Positions 15,925 to 25,902 are shown, counted from the stretch's first letter. The stretch is 64,000 nucleotides of DNA from JAJEEA01 sp965243615 (GCA_965243615.1 CBDEVO010000003.1:434001-498000), one strand, 5' to 3'. Notes: a model not told the origin generated them from the letters alone. Numbers and translations are program-made.

Positions 15925-18630
15925 TCACTCCACGTGGAGCGCCCGCGCGAGGTCGAGTCTCAGGATTCGCCGGGCCGGTCCGACGTGGGCGGCCGCCGTG
16001 ACGGCGACAATCAGCAGCAGGACGCCCGTCCACACCACCGGGTCCGCGAGCACGACGCCCGGGGCCGCCTGCGCGGCCAGACGCGTCAGGACGAAGGCCA
16101 GGGCGGCGCCGACGCCGGTGCCGACAGACGCCACCCCGAGGCCGGTCCCCAGCACGAGGCGGAGCAGGGTCCCGGATCGCGCGCCCAGCGCCGCACGGAT
16201 CGCGAACTCCCGCGTCCGCCGCAGGACGAGATAGGCGACGACGCCGTAGAGGCCGATGGCGCCCAACACCAGCGCCACGACGCCCGAGGCGCTCGCCACG
16301 GTTGCCGCGATCCGGTTCGGCAGCATCGCAGCCGCGGCCGTCTCCCGGAGCGTGTTCTCCCGGAGGTTGAAGAAGACGTCCGGCTCCATCCGGCGCAGCT
16401 CGCGGCGGATGACGGCGGACAGCGCCGCCGCGTCGCCGTCGATCCGGGCGAGCAGCGCCACGAACGGACGCACGTGCTGGGATGCGGCGAGGTGCAGATA
16501 AAGAGCGGGCTCCCCGGTGCCGGATCGGACCTCGTAGTCGGCCGACACGCCGACGATCTCGTACTCCGGTCCGTCCCACTCCCCCAGCCGGAAACGGCGC
16601 CCGACCGCCTTCCCCGGCGGCCAGAAGCGCAGGACCATGGCCTGGCTGACGACCGCGACGCGCGGCGACTCGCGCGTGTCGGCGGTGGTGAAGGTCCGCC
16701 CCTGCACCAGCGCGACGGCCAGCGTGTCGAAGTAGCCTGCCGACACCACGGCGGTGCCCACCGAAACACCGCGATCGGCCGGCCCGTGCAGACCTGAAAC
16801 GAGGACGTTCTCGGGCTGGACCGAAGCGTCGAGGGGGACGTCCGACGTCTGCGACACCGCCTGAACCCCCGGCATCGACTCCACCCTCTCGAGCGCGGTA
16901 CGCAGGAAGCGATCTGCGGGTTGTCCCTCGTCGCTGACGGAGCTCAGGTCGACGCCCACCACCGCGATGCGGTCCAGATCGAACCCGGACGAGACCCCGT
17001 CGGACGCCCCGATCGCGCTGCGGGTCAGGAGGCCCGCGAGCACCAGCAGCGGCACCGTGACCGCCAACTGCACCGCCACCAGCGCATCGCGCAGGACCCA
17101 GCGCCGACCGCCGGCGCGCGCGACGGCGACGGCGCCGTTCAGGTCGCGCACCACGTTCGGCCGCGTGGTGCCGAGCGCCGGCACGAGGCCCGCCGCCACG
17201 CCCGCCCCGGCCGCCAACGCCGCCGTGAACAGGAAAGCGCGCGCATCGAGGAGGAACTCGAAGGTGATCTGAAACGGTCCGATGGGCAGAGCCGCCGCCG
17301 CGACAGTGCGCAGCAGGCCCCAGGCCAGGGCCAGCCCGGCCCCCGCGCCGAGACCCGACAGGACGAGACTCTCCGTCAACAACTGCCGCACGAGACGCCC
17401 GCGGCTCGCGCCGACGGCGAGCCGCACCCCGATCTCCCGCCGGCGCGCGGCGGCGCGGGCCAGCAGCATGCCCATGACGTTCGCGCACGCCACCAGCAGA
17501 ACCACGCCGACCAGCATCAGGCCCACGGCGCCGACGAGGTACGCCGGGCCCTCGGTTCCCGCCGGCAGACGCGCGTTCTCCGTCAGGGTCAACGACACCC
17601 GCCGGTCCTCGCCGGAATCGGGATCGGCGGCGGCGAGACCGGCCATGTTCACGTCGAGGCTCGCGTCCGCCTGTGCCAGCATGACGCCGTCGCGGAGCCT
17701 TCCCTTGACGTATACCAGGCGTTGTCGTTGGCCGCGTTCGGTCCGCGTCTCGCCCCCGGCGGCGACGAACGTCATCGTCGACACGTCCTCGATCCAGGTC
17801 ATCGGAATCCACAGATCCGGACCGAGCAGGGGCAGCATGCCGGCGAACCCTGGCGGCGCGACACCCGCCACGAGATACGGCTGGGACCGGATGCGGAGAG
17901 TCCGGCCCACGACATCCGGATCCCGTCCGAAGGCCCGGTCCCACAGCCCGCGGGAGATCACCGCCACGCGGGGGGCGCCGGGTCGATCGTCCTCCGGCGC
18001 CAGCATCCGGCCCAGCACCGGCTGAACGCCGAGAAACCGGAAGTAGTTGCCCGTCACCGCCTCGCCCATCACCACGCTCGCGGCGTCGTCCGCCCGGACC
18101 GCCGCGGAGATCGGGACATGCGCGGCCATGTCCGTGAACACGTCGTTCTCGGCGCGCAGATAGAGGTAATCCTCGTACGAGCTCGTCGAGTACCGATTGC
18201 CGTCGGGGTAGCTCGTGTAGACGTCCACGAGCTCGGCCGGACGAACGACCGGCAGCGGGCGGAACAGGAGCGAGTCGACGATGGTGAAGATCGTGGTGTT
18301 GAAGCCGATGGGGATGGCCAGCGACACGACGGCGGCGAGGGTGAAGCCCGGGTTGCGGCGCGTCCCGCGCAGCGCGTAGCCGAGATCGCGCAGCAGGTCC
18401 TCCAAGGGCCGCATCCCGCGCGCATCCCGGACCGCCTCGCGGACGGCCTCCACACCACCCAGGCGCGCGTACGCCCGCCGCCGCGCCTCGCGCCGGTCCA
18501 TGCCCGCGCGCAGGTTCTTCTCGGTCTCCATCTCAAGATGGAACTGCAGCTCTTCCCGTGTCTCGGCGTCCTCTCGCCCCCGCCGGAAGACGCTGCGCAG
18601 CCGCGCGGCCAGGTTGGCAAGCAGGTTCAT
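15925..18630 (-). CDS. ABC transporter permease, ADOP class, 901 aa
   Basis: The prefix domain (MNLLANLAARLRSVFRRG ... EELQFHLEMETEKNL) and first membrane span are clear, but the usual GIGANTAIF is replaced by PIGFNTTIFTIVDSLLF, a variant shared with the paralogue at 21547-24261. It continues with the periplasmic domain (GEAVTGNYFRFLGVQPVLG), CANVMGMLLARAAARRREIG and the C-terminal RTREFAIRAALGARSG unit. The ATG at 18630 is preceded by GAGGAG. Third and last permease of the tandem set downstream of padR; a 227-bp gap separates it from the second. Confidence 0.9.
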   Translation of the reverse strand: MNLLANLAARLRSVFRRGREDAETREELQFHLEMETEKNLRAGMDRREARRRAYARLGGVEAVREAVRDARGMRPLEDLLRDLGYALRGTRRNPGFTLAAVVSLAIPIGFNTTIFTIVDSLLFRPLPVVRPAELVDVYTSYPDGNRYSTSSYEDYLYLRAENDVFTDMAAHVPISAAVRADDAASVVMGEAVTGNYFRFLGVQPVLGRMLAPEDDRPGAPRVAVISRGLWDRAFGRDPDVVGRTLRIRSQPYLVAGVAPPGFAGMLPLLGPDLWIPMTWIEDVSTMTFVAAGGETRTERGQRQRLVYVKGRLRDGVMLAQADASLDVNMAGLAAADPDSGEDRRVSLTLTENARLPAGTEGPAYLVGAVGLMLVGVVLLVACANVMGMLLARAAARRREIGVRLAVGASRGRLVRQLLTESLVLSGLGAGAGLALAWGLLRTVAAAALPIGPFQITFEFLLDARAFLFTAALAAGAGVAAGLVPALGTTRPNVVRDLNGAVAVARAGGRRWVLRDALVAVQLAVTVPLLVLAGLLTRSAIGASDGVSSGFDLDRIAVVGVDLSSVSDEGQPADRFLRTALERVESMPGVQAVSQTSDVPLDASVQPENVLVSGLHGPADRGVSVGTAVVSAGYFDTLAVALVQGRTFTTADTRESPRVAVVSQAMVLRFWPPGKAVGRRFRLGEWDGPEYEIVGVSADYEVRSGTGEPALYLHLAASQHVRPFVALLARIDGDAAALSAVIRRELRRMEPDVFFNLRENTLRETAAAAMLPNRIAATVASASGVVALVLGAIGLYGVVAYLVLRRTREFAIRAALGARSGTLLRLVLGTGLGVASVGTGVGAALAFVLTRLAAQAAPGVVLADPVVWTGVLLLIVAVTAAAHVGPARRILRLDLARALHVE

Positions 18631-18857
18631 GCGGATTCTCCTCAAGCGAACGTCCCCGCAGCTTTTCGACCGGCGATGCAGCCCGCGCGGCCGCGCTACT
18701 CCTCGGTTGGAGATGGCCAAGATGCCACCCTCGTCGCGTCTTGCCACGCGGGTGCCTGGGCGACCTGCCGGCCCTACGGGCGCGGTGCAACGCGGGTTTC
18801 ACAGAGGCTTTCGACAGATGCGCTCCCGCTCGCCGACGCACCGTCCGCCCGCAGCCT

Positions 18858-21536
18858 TCACTCGGCCCGCAGCACCCGCATCGGATCGACTCGCATCGCC
18901 GCCCGCGCCGGGCGCCAGCAGGCGGCGAGGGCAACCGCGAGCACCGCGCCGGACGCGCTGGCGAGGACCGTCGCGTCGGTCGCCGCGACCTCGTGGAGGA
19001 CGCTCGCCATCGCGCGCGCAAGCAGCAGGGCGCCGGCCAGACCCACGAGGACGCCCGCGGCGCCGACGCGCGCCGTCTCGAGCGCCACCGAGCGGAAGAC
19101 GGCGGCCGGCTTCGCCCCGACCGCAATCCGGATCGCGAACTCGCGCGTCCGCCGCGCGACGAGGTACGACGTGACGCCGTGGACGCCGATGGCCGACAGC
19201 GACAGGGCCAGGGCGGCGAACAGCCAGACGAGCAGCGCGTTGAGTCGCGGCAGGGCCACGACGTCCGAGAGGATGGCGTCCATCGTCCGGAGGTCGTAGA
19301 CGCCGAGGTCGCCGTCCACGGCCCTGATCTCGCCCTGGACGGCGTTCGCGACGCCGGTCGCCGGCCCCTGCGTGCTCACGATCAGGCTCACCAGGCGGGA
19401 CGGGTTCTGGCGCTGCGAGAGATAGATGACCGGCACCACGGGCTCCTCGATCTGATGCTCGCGGAAGTCGCGCACGACCCCCACCACCGTGAACCAGTCG
19501 GTCCTGCCCTCGGGGATCCACGGGGCCGCGCCGGGCTGGAACCGCGGCCGGAGCCGCCGGCCGACCGGCTCGACCCCGGGCCAGTACCGCGCCGCCGCCG
19601 CCTCGTTGACGACGGTGACGGCGGCGCCGTCGACGCGGTCCGCGGTCGAGAACGCCCGGCCCTCCGCCAGCTCGGCGCCGAGGGTCTCGAAGTAGCGGTC
19701 CGAGACCACGCGGTAGGTCAGCATGTCGCCGTCCTCCATCGTCTCGGGCGGGAGGTAGCCCGGCACCTCGACCTGCGGCAGCCCGAGAGCCCAGCCGAGG
19801 AACGGCCGCGTGTTGACGGTCGACGCGCTACGCACGCCGGGCAGGCCCTCGACCCGCTGCAGCACGTCGTCGGTGAACGTCCGCACGCCGGCGGGGCTCG
19901 GGTACTTGCGTTCCGGCAGCCACACCTGCATGGTCAGCAGGCGGTCCGTCCGGAAACCGGGCTCGACCCGCTGAAGGTTCCAGAGCGACTGGACGAGGAG
20001 TGCCGCCCCCGCCAGCAGGACGACCGAGAGGGCGAGCTCGACGACGAGGAGGGCGCGTCCGGTAGACCATCCCCCCGCGGTCGCGGCGACGCGGAGCGTG
20101 TCGGTGCGGCTGGTGCGAAGCGCCGGCAGCAACCCGAAGAGCACGGTGGTCAGTAGCACCGCGGCGACCGTGAAGGCCAGCACCCGGTAGTCGATCTGCG
20201 GCGACGGGTGCGTATAGCTGCCGACGACGGGCAGCAGCGGCGCCATCAGCCGGACGCCGACGCCGGCGAGGACGAGGCCGCCCGCGCCGCCGAGCACCGC
20301 GAGCAGCCCGCTCTCGGCCAGCAACTGCCGGACGAGCCGGCCGCGGGAGGCGCCGACGGCGGCCCGCACCGCCAGCTCGCGCCGGCGCGCGCCGGCGCGC
20401 ACGAGCAGCAGGTTGGCGACGTTGGCGCAGGCGATCAGCAGCACGCACGCGACCGCGCCCAGCAGCACGAGTAGGGCCCGCTCGAGCGCGCCGCCGTAGT
20501 GGCGTTGCGGATGGATCGGCACGAGGATCGCGCCCCAGCCCGCGTTGGTGTCGGGGTAGGCGACCTCGAGACGACGGGTGATGGCGTCGAGCTCGGCCTG
20601 CGCGGCCTCGCGCGACACCCCCGGGGCGAGGCGCGCCCACACCGACACCGAGTGGTCGTCGCGCACCTCGAACTGCTCGTCGACGGCGAGCGGCATCCAC
20701 ATCTCGAAGTCCGTCTGCAGGAAGTGGAAGCTGCGCGGCAGCACCCCGACGACCGTGAACGGCTCGCCGTCGACGAGGAGCGTCTCGCCGACGATGCCCG
20801 GGTCGCCGCCGTAGCGGCGCTGCCACAGCCCGTCGGTCAGGACGACCACCCGGTCCCGGCCGGGCGTCTCCTCCTCGGGCAGGAAGGTGCGGCCGATCGC
20901 CGCCCGCACGCCGAGCATCGTGAAGAACGCCGGCGAGACGCGAACGCCGCGGATCTGCTCGGGGACGGTGTCGCCGCCCACCGGCCCCGCCACCGAGTAG
21001 AACCAGTTGCGCCACGCGATCATGTGGTCGAACGACCGGCCCTGCGCGCGCCAGTCGAGGAAGTTGCCGGGCGACGCCGGGACGTTGTCGTCCACCGTCC
21101 AGCCCTGCGCCGGGTTCACGTCGCGGATGCCCACGAGGCGGTCGACGTGCGCGAACGGCGGCGGGCGAAGGAGGAAGTTGTCGGCGACCGTGAAGACGGC
21201 GGTGGTCGCGCCGATCCCGAGGGTCAGGGTCAGCACCGCGACGAGCGTGAACCCGGGGTTCCGCCGCGCGCCGCGCAGCGCGTAGCCGAGGTCGCGCACG
21301 AGGTCCTCCAGCGGTCGGCCGCCGCGCGCGTCCCGGACCGCCTCGCGGATGACGTCGACGCCGCCCAGGCGCACGTGCGCCTGTCGCCGCGCCTCGCGCG
21401 GGTCCATGCCCGCGCGCAGGTTCTTCTCGATCTCCATCTCCAGATGGAACCGCAGCTCGTCCACCGTCTCGGCGTCCTCGCGGCCGCCCCTGAACAGGCC
21501 CCGCAGCCGCGCGGCCAGGTTGGCAAGCAGGTTCAT
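18858..21536 (-). CDS. ABC transporter permease, ADOP class, 892 aa
   Basis: Middle member of a tandem of three. The prefix (MNLLANLAARLRGLFRGG) is nearly identical to that of the following gene, but the membrane signature is the standard GIGATTAVFTVADNFLL, and the periplasmic regions differ from its neighbours. The C-terminus has RTREFAIRIAVGAKPAAVF and ends MRVDPMRVLRAE. ATG 21536 has GGGAG five bases upstream; a GTG two codons earlier is too close to it. It begins 10 bp after the stop of the preceding permease, so the two are co-transcribed. Confidence 0.9.
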   Translation of the reverse strand: MNLLANLAARLRGLFRGGREDAETVDELRFHLEMEIEKNLRAGMDPREARRQAHVRLGGVDVIREAVRDARGGRPLEDLVRDLGYALRGARRNPGFTLVAVLTLTLGIGATTAVFTVADNFLLRPPPFAHVDRLVGIRDVNPAQGWTVDDNVPASPGNFLDWRAQGRSFDHMIAWRNWFYSVAGPVGGDTVPEQIRGVRVSPAFFTMLGVRAAIGRTFLPEEETPGRDRVVVLTDGLWQRRYGGDPGIVGETLLVDGEPFTVVGVLPRSFHFLQTDFEMWMPLAVDEQFEVRDDHSVSVWARLAPGVSREAAQAELDAITRRLEVAYPDTNAGWGAILVPIHPQRHYGGALERALLVLLGAVACVLLIACANVANLLLVRAGARRRELAVRAAVGASRGRLVRQLLAESGLLAVLGGAGGLVLAGVGVRLMAPLLPVVGSYTHPSPQIDYRVLAFTVAAVLLTTVLFGLLPALRTSRTDTLRVAATAGGWSTGRALLVVELALSVVLLAGAALLVQSLWNLQRVEPGFRTDRLLTMQVWLPERKYPSPAGVRTFTDDVLQRVEGLPGVRSASTVNTRPFLGWALGLPQVEVPGYLPPETMEDGDMLTYRVVSDRYFETLGAELAEGRAFSTADRVDGAAVTVVNEAAAARYWPGVEPVGRRLRPRFQPGAAPWIPEGRTDWFTVVGVVRDFREHQIEEPVVPVIYLSQRQNPSRLVSLIVSTQGPATGVANAVQGEIRAVDGDLGVYDLRTMDAILSDVVALPRLNALLVWLFAALALSLSAIGVHGVTSYLVARRTREFAIRIAVGAKPAAVFRSVALETARVGAAGVLVGLAGALLLARAMASVLHEVAATDATVLASASGAVLAVALAACWRPARAAMRVDPMRVLRAE

Positions 21537-21546
21537 TCTCACTCCC

Positions 21547-24261
21547 TCACTCCACGTGAAGCGCTCGCGTCAGGTCGAGCCGCAGGATCCGGCGTGCGGG
21601 CTCGACATGGGCGGCCGCGGTGACGCCGACGATCACCAGGAGAACACCCGCCCAGACCACGGGGTCGCCCGGCGCGATGCCGGACACCACCTGTGCCGCG
21701 AGGTGAGTGACGAAAACGGCGAGGGCCGCGCCGACGCCGGCGCCGACCGCGATCACCCAGGCGCCGCCGGCCAGGACGAGGCGGAGCAGGGAGCCGGAGC
21801 GCGCGCCCAGCACCGAACGGATGGCGAGCTCGCGCGTTCGCCGCGCGACGACATAGGTGATCACGCCGTAGAGCCCGACGGCGCCCAGCAGCATGGCCAC
21901 GATGCCGGCCGCGCCCGATACCGACGCCGCGATCCGGAACGGCAGCATCGCGACGCCGGCAATCTCCCGCAGCGTGTCGCCCTCGAAGAAGAAGAAGAGG
22001 TCCGGCTCCATCCGGCGGAGCTCGCGACGAATGTCGCCGGCCACGGACGCCGCGTCGCCCTTGATGCGGACGAGCAGCACGCCGCCCGTCACCGCGGTTT
22101 GCGACCGGGCGGCATGTACGTAGGGTGAAGCCTCTTCCGTCGGGAACCGCACCTTGTAGTCGGCCGACACGCCGACGATCTCGTACTCGGGTCCGTCCCA
22201 CCCTCCGAAACGAAGACGTTGTCCAACCGCCGTCTCGACGGACCAGTAGCGGTCGGCCAGCGCCTGGCTGACGACGGCGACGAGCGGCGTCTCCGGCGTG
22301 TCGGCCGCGGTGAAGGCCCGTCCCTGCAGCAGCGGGACACCCAACGTCTCAAAGTAGTCAGGAGACACGGCGACCCTGGGCGTCACGACACCACGGTCGG
22401 CCGGGCCGTGAACACCCGACACCAGCAGGGGCGCCGTGCCGTACGAGATGACGTCGAGAGGAGCGCGAGACGTCAGCGCCGCCGCCGTCACGCCCGGCAT
22501 CGACCGCACCCGTTCGAGCGCGTCGCGCATGAAGCGCTCCTCCCGCTCGGGGCCGTAGCCGTTCATCTTCAGGTCGGTGCTGACCGCCAGTACCCGGCCC
22601 GGGTCGAACCCGAGCGAGACGCCGGCCGTCGCGGCCAGCGCGCCGCGTCCCAGGAGCCCGGCGAGCACCAGCAGGGGGACCGTGACCGCAAGCTGCGCCG
22701 CCACCAGGCCATCGCGCACGAACCAGCGACGGCCGCCGGCCCGCGCGACCCCGACGGCGCCGTTCAGGTCGCGTACCAGGTTCGGCCGCGTGGCGTCGAG
22801 CGCCGGCACGAGACCCGCCAGCACCCCCGCGACGGCCGCCAGCGCCGCCGTGAACAGGAACACGCGTCCGTACAGCACGAACTCGAAGGTGTACGGGAGC
22901 GAACGGATCGGCGACTCGACCGCGCCGAGCACGCGCAGCATGCTCCACGCCAGGGCGAGCCCCGCGGCGGCGCCGAGGGACGACAGCACCAGCGTCTCCG
23001 TCAACAACTGCTGCACGAGACGCGGCCGGCTCGCGCCGATGGCCAGCCGTACCCCGATCTCGCGCCGTCGCGCGGCGGCGCGGGCCAGCAGCATGCCCGT
23101 CACGTTCGCGCACGCGACGAGCAGGACGACGCCGACCATGAACATGACGGCCGCCGCGCCGCCGTACGCCGGGCCTGCCGCCGACGGCTCCAGGCGTACG
23201 TCGTCGGTCAGGGTCAACGACACCTGCAGGCTCTCGTTGGAATCGGGAAAAGCGTCGGCCAGACCGGCCATGATCGTGTCGAGGTTCGCGTCGGCCTGCG
23301 CCGGGCCGAAGCCGTCCCGAAGCCTTCCCTTGATGAACATCCAGCGCAGCCCGCGGCGCTCGAGCCGCGTCTCGCCCGGGGAGGGCGAGATCATCGAAGG
23401 GCCCGCCGGCGTCACGTCGTCCACCCGGGTGACGGGAATCCACAGGTCCCCGCCGGGAATGGGCGGCATGCCGTAGAAGTCCGGCGACGCGACGCCGACG
23501 ACCATGTACGGCTGCGACCCGACGTGAAGGTCGCGTCCGACGACCGCCGGGTCACGCCCGAACGCCCGTTCCCACAACCCGGCGGAGATCACGGCCACGC
23601 GGGCGGCGGCCGGCCGATCGTCGTCCGGCGCGAGCAACCGGCCGAGCACGGGCTGGATGCCCAGAAACCGGAAGTAGTTGCCGGTCACCGCCTCGCCCAT
23701 CACGAGGTCGACGTCTTCGCCCACCCGCACCACCGCGCGCATCGGGGCGTGCGCGGCCATGTCCGTGAACACGTCGTTCGCCGCCCGGAGATCGAGGTAG
23801 TCCGGATACGAGCTCGGCGCATGCTGACCGAACTGGGGGTGACTCGTGTAGACGTCGACGAGCTGCGCGGGACGAACCACCGGCAGCGGGCCGAACAGGA
23901 TCGAGTCGACGATGGTGAAGACCGCAGTGTTGAAGCTGATCGGGATGGCCAGCGACACGCCGGCGGCGAGGGTGAAGCCCGGGTTCCGGCGCAATCCGCG
24001 GAGCGCGTAGCCGACGTCGCGGACCAGGTCATCCAGCCGCCGCCAACCGCGCGCGTCCCGCACCGCCTCGCGGATGGCGTCGGCCCCTCCCAGCCGAACG
24101 TGCGCCCGCCGCCGGGCCTCGCCGGGGTCCATGCCGGCGCGCAGGTTCTTCTCGGTCTCCAGCTCCAGGTGGAAGCGCAGCTCGTCCCGCGTCTCGGCGT
24201 CCTCGCGCCCACGGCGGAAGAGGCCCCGCAGCCGCCGGACGAAGGCCGCGAGCCGGCTCAC
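21547..24261 (-). CDS. ABC transporter permease, ADOP class, 904 aa
   Basis: Starts with a GTG whose last two bases overlap the padR stop (GTGA), with GGGAGG upstream, indicating translational coupling. The prefix reads VSRLAAFVRRLRGLFRRG and DELRFHLELETEKNL. The first span has the unusual PISFNTAVFTIVDSILF in place of GIGANTAIF. The periplasmic block (MGEAVTGNYFRFLGIQPVLG) and the second half (RTRELAIRSVLGARSGSLL) closely parallel the gene at 15925-18630, indicating duplication. First structural gene of the padR operon. Confidence 0.92.
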   Translation of the reverse strand: MSRLAAFVRRLRGLFRRGREDAETRDELRFHLELETEKNLRAGMDPGEARRRAHVRLGGADAIREAVRDARGWRRLDDLVRDVGYALRGLRRNPGFTLAAGVSLAIPISFNTAVFTIVDSILFGPLPVVRPAQLVDVYTSHPQFGQHAPSSYPDYLDLRAANDVFTDMAAHAPMRAVVRVGEDVDLVMGEAVTGNYFRFLGIQPVLGRLLAPDDDRPAAARVAVISAGLWERAFGRDPAVVGRDLHVGSQPYMVVGVASPDFYGMPPIPGGDLWIPVTRVDDVTPAGPSMISPSPGETRLERRGLRWMFIKGRLRDGFGPAQADANLDTIMAGLADAFPDSNESLQVSLTLTDDVRLEPSAAGPAYGGAAAVMFMVGVVLLVACANVTGMLLARAAARRREIGVRLAIGASRPRLVQQLLTETLVLSSLGAAAGLALAWSMLRVLGAVESPIRSLPYTFEFVLYGRVFLFTAALAAVAGVLAGLVPALDATRPNLVRDLNGAVGVARAGGRRWFVRDGLVAAQLAVTVPLLVLAGLLGRGALAATAGVSLGFDPGRVLAVSTDLKMNGYGPEREERFMRDALERVRSMPGVTAAALTSRAPLDVISYGTAPLLVSGVHGPADRGVVTPRVAVSPDYFETLGVPLLQGRAFTAADTPETPLVAVVSQALADRYWSVETAVGQRLRFGGWDGPEYEIVGVSADYKVRFPTEEASPYVHAARSQTAVTGGVLLVRIKGDAASVAGDIRRELRRMEPDLFFFFEGDTLREIAGVAMLPFRIAASVSGAAGIVAMLLGAVGLYGVITYVVARRTRELAIRSVLGARSGSLLRLVLAGGAWVIAVGAGVGAALAVFVTHLAAQVVSGIAPGDPVVWAGVLLVIVGVTAAAHVEPARRILRLDLTRALHVE

Positions 24262-24602
24262 TTCGTCCCTCCCGCCCAGTTCAGCACGCCGTTCACCGCG
24301 TTCACGGTCCGCTCCCACTCGGCCCGCTCGGCCTCGAGCTGCCGGCGACCGACGTCGGTGAGGAAGTAGTAGCGGGCCCGGCGGTTGTTCTCCGTGACCC
24401 GCCACTCCGACTGCACCCAGCCCTTGCGCCTCATGCGCTGGAGCGCCGGGTACAACGTGCCCTGCTGGATCGCGAAGACGTCGCCCGACATGGTCTCGAT
24501 GCGCTGGGCGAGCCCCCAGCCGTGCATCGGCTCGAGGGCCAGGGTGCGCAGCACCAGAAGCTCGAGCGTGCCCTGCAGGACGTCGGATCGGTCGGCGGTC
24601 AT
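24258..24602 (-). CDS. PadR family transcriptional regulator
   Basis: A 114-residue PadR repressor: VLQGTLELLVLRTLALEPMHG, the recognition helix region GLAQRIETMSGDVF, QQGTLYPALQRMRRKGW and the wing NNRRARYYFLTDVGRRQL. It heads an apparent operon with three ADOP permeases and overlaps the first one by four bases. Start ATG 24602 has AAAGGAG eight bases upstream. Autoregulation is likely from family behaviour. Confidence 0.93.
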   Translation of the reverse strand: MTADRSDVLQGTLELLVLRTLALEPMHGWGLAQRIETMSGDVFAIQQGTLYPALQRMRRKGWVQSEWRVTENNRRARYYFLTDVGRRQLEAERAEWERTVNAVNGVLNWAGGTK

Positions 24603-24629
24603 AGGGGCTCCTTTTGCTGATCCAAAGGA

Positions 24630-24658
24630 ATCGTGCCACCTTTTCTCCAGATTGTCAA
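24630..24658 (-). promoter_or_regulatory. Putative sigma-70 promoter of the padR-permease operon
   Basis: On the minus strand TTGACA (24658-24653) and CACGAT (24635-24630) are separated by 17 bases, upstream of the padR ribosome-binding site. The -35 is a consensus match and the -10 is weak. The surrounding AT-rich patch stands out in this GC-rich region. Confidence 0.5.
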
Positions 24659-24843
24659 AAGAAAGGTCGGCGGGCGTGTTGGACGATAGTGGAACGGGCC
24701 CGATGCCCCGTTCACGGCGCCAGGGGGGGGGTGGCGCCAACGCAAGCCGGGGTGATCTTCCGGTTGAGCCAGTCGCGGTACCGAGGGCGCTCGGCCACGC
24801 CTTCACGATAGGCGGGACACCGAGATGTAGCGGTCTGGCAGGA

Positions 24844-25223
24844 TCAAGGCTCCCGGTCCACGGCCTCGAGCAGTGCGGCATTGCTGTCGAGGGTGACGCC
24901 GGGCTGCAGTCCACCGTGGCCGCCGGTCGGCAGCTTCACTGGTATGGACCGGCCGGCCCGTTCATCGGCCAGCGCCTCCGAGAGACTGACCGGCAGCGCC
25001 AGCGGCGGCGATTCCAGGATGGCGGCGGCGTTTCCCTTGCCGGGCCTCAACAGGCCGGCATCGATCAACCGCTTGCGGACTCCTCGCCAACTCCCGTCGC
25101 CGGAGGCACGAGTCTGGCGACCGACGTGCCTCGGTCGAGGACCTCGACTTCGCCACCGCTACGGACCTCCCGGAGATAGCGGGACAGGTTGGCCCTCAAG
25201 TCGGAAACCGATGCGGTGCTCAT
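24844..25223 (-). pseudogene. Phd/YefM-like antitoxin, frameshifted
   Basis: From ATG 25223 the frame reads MSTASVSDLRANLSRYLREV and DRGTSVARLVPP, the standard DNA-binding half of Phd/YefM antitoxins, and stops at 25065. A one-base shift near the stop restores VRKRLIDAGLLRPGKG and SLSEALADERAG, the usual toxin-binding tail, up to 24844. No intact toxin follows. This may be a solitary relic, or a sequence error within a functional gene. Confidence 0.65.
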
Positions 25224-25261
25224 CCTGACCAGTATCGTCTCCGCAATGCACGCCCTGCCAG

Positions 25262-25666
25262 TCATCCTTCGCGCCAGTTCTCCAGATCGAGCCCCTTCAC
25301 GCGGCCGAATTCGCGGACGTTGTCGGTCACGAGCACGAGGCCGAGCGAGAGCGCGTGTCCGGCTATCAGCATGTCGTTGGGGCCAATCGGCCGGCCGCGC
25401 CGTTCGAGGTCCGAGCGCACCCTGCCGTAGGATGCGGCCGCCGCGGCGTCGAACGGCTGACAGGGGACCCTTTCCGTCAAGGTATCGAGTAACCGGTGGT
25501 TGCGCCGCGCATGCGCGCTCTTGTCCGCCCCGTAGCGCAGCTCCGCGACGACCACCGACGACAGGCACACGTCGGATGAGCCCAGTGCGCGCAACCGGGA
25601 GCCTACCGACGGGTACCGGCCGGTCAGGTAGTCGACGCACACGTTGGTGTCGAGCAGGTACCTCAT
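25262..25666 (-). CDS. vapC: PIN-domain ribonuclease toxin VapC
   Basis: A 134-residue PIN nuclease with the four acidic positions in place: LLDTNVCVDYL, VVAELRYGA, NDMLIAGHA and VTDNVREF. VapC toxins cleave tRNA or rRNA in the cytoplasm when released from VapB. Its ATG overlaps the vapB stop (ATGA), so toxin translation is coupled to the antitoxin. The frame opens earlier, but MRYLLDTN is the conserved start. Confidence 0.92.
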   Translation of the reverse strand: MRYLLDTNVCVDYLTGRYPSVGSRLRALGSSDVCLSSVVVAELRYGADKSAHARRNHRLLDTLTERVPCQPFDAAAAASYGRVRSDLERRGRPIGPNDMLIAGHALSLGLVLVTDNVREFGRVKGLDLENWREG

Positions 25667-25902
25667 TCGTCGAGGTCGGGCCCCGGCTCGACGGACGGCA
25701 GGTCGTCGGGGTAGGGGAAGTCGCGCGAAGCCCCCTCGAGCTCCAGAAACGCGGCACTCCAGGCCGGGGAACACGGCTCGAGGATCACCCGCCGGCCGTC
25801 CCGCGAGATGACCACCTCGTCCTGTCCCTCGAAACGGTAACTTTTGGGCAGCCTGACGGCCTGGCTTCCACCGTTCATGAAGAGCTTGGCGTGGTCGGCC
25901 AT
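25663..25902 (-). CDS. vapB: AbrB-type antitoxin VapB
   Basis: A 79-residue antitoxin with the AbrB/SpoVT swapped-hairpin fold: AKLFMNGGSQAVRLPKSYRF, then DEVVISRDGRRVILEP, followed by an acidic, flexible tail (PDDLPSVEPGPDLDE) that would occupy the toxin active site. GAGGAGGTGAG directly precedes the ATG. The start codon lies inside the first copy of a tandem duplication that also contains the promoter region. It neutralises VapC and represses the operon. Confidence 0.92.
   Translation of the reverse strand: MADHAKLFMNGGSQAVRLPKSYRFEGQDEVVISRDGRRVILEPCSPAWSAAFLELEGASRDFPYPDDLPSVEPGPDLDE

Noticed and set aside
20380..20402. GCGCCGGCGCGCGCCGGCGCG as a regulatory palindrome or CRISPR-like repeat
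   Set aside because: It is inside permease coding sequence (RRRELAVR region) and reflects Arg/Ala codons. No repeat-spacer array occurs anywhere in the window.
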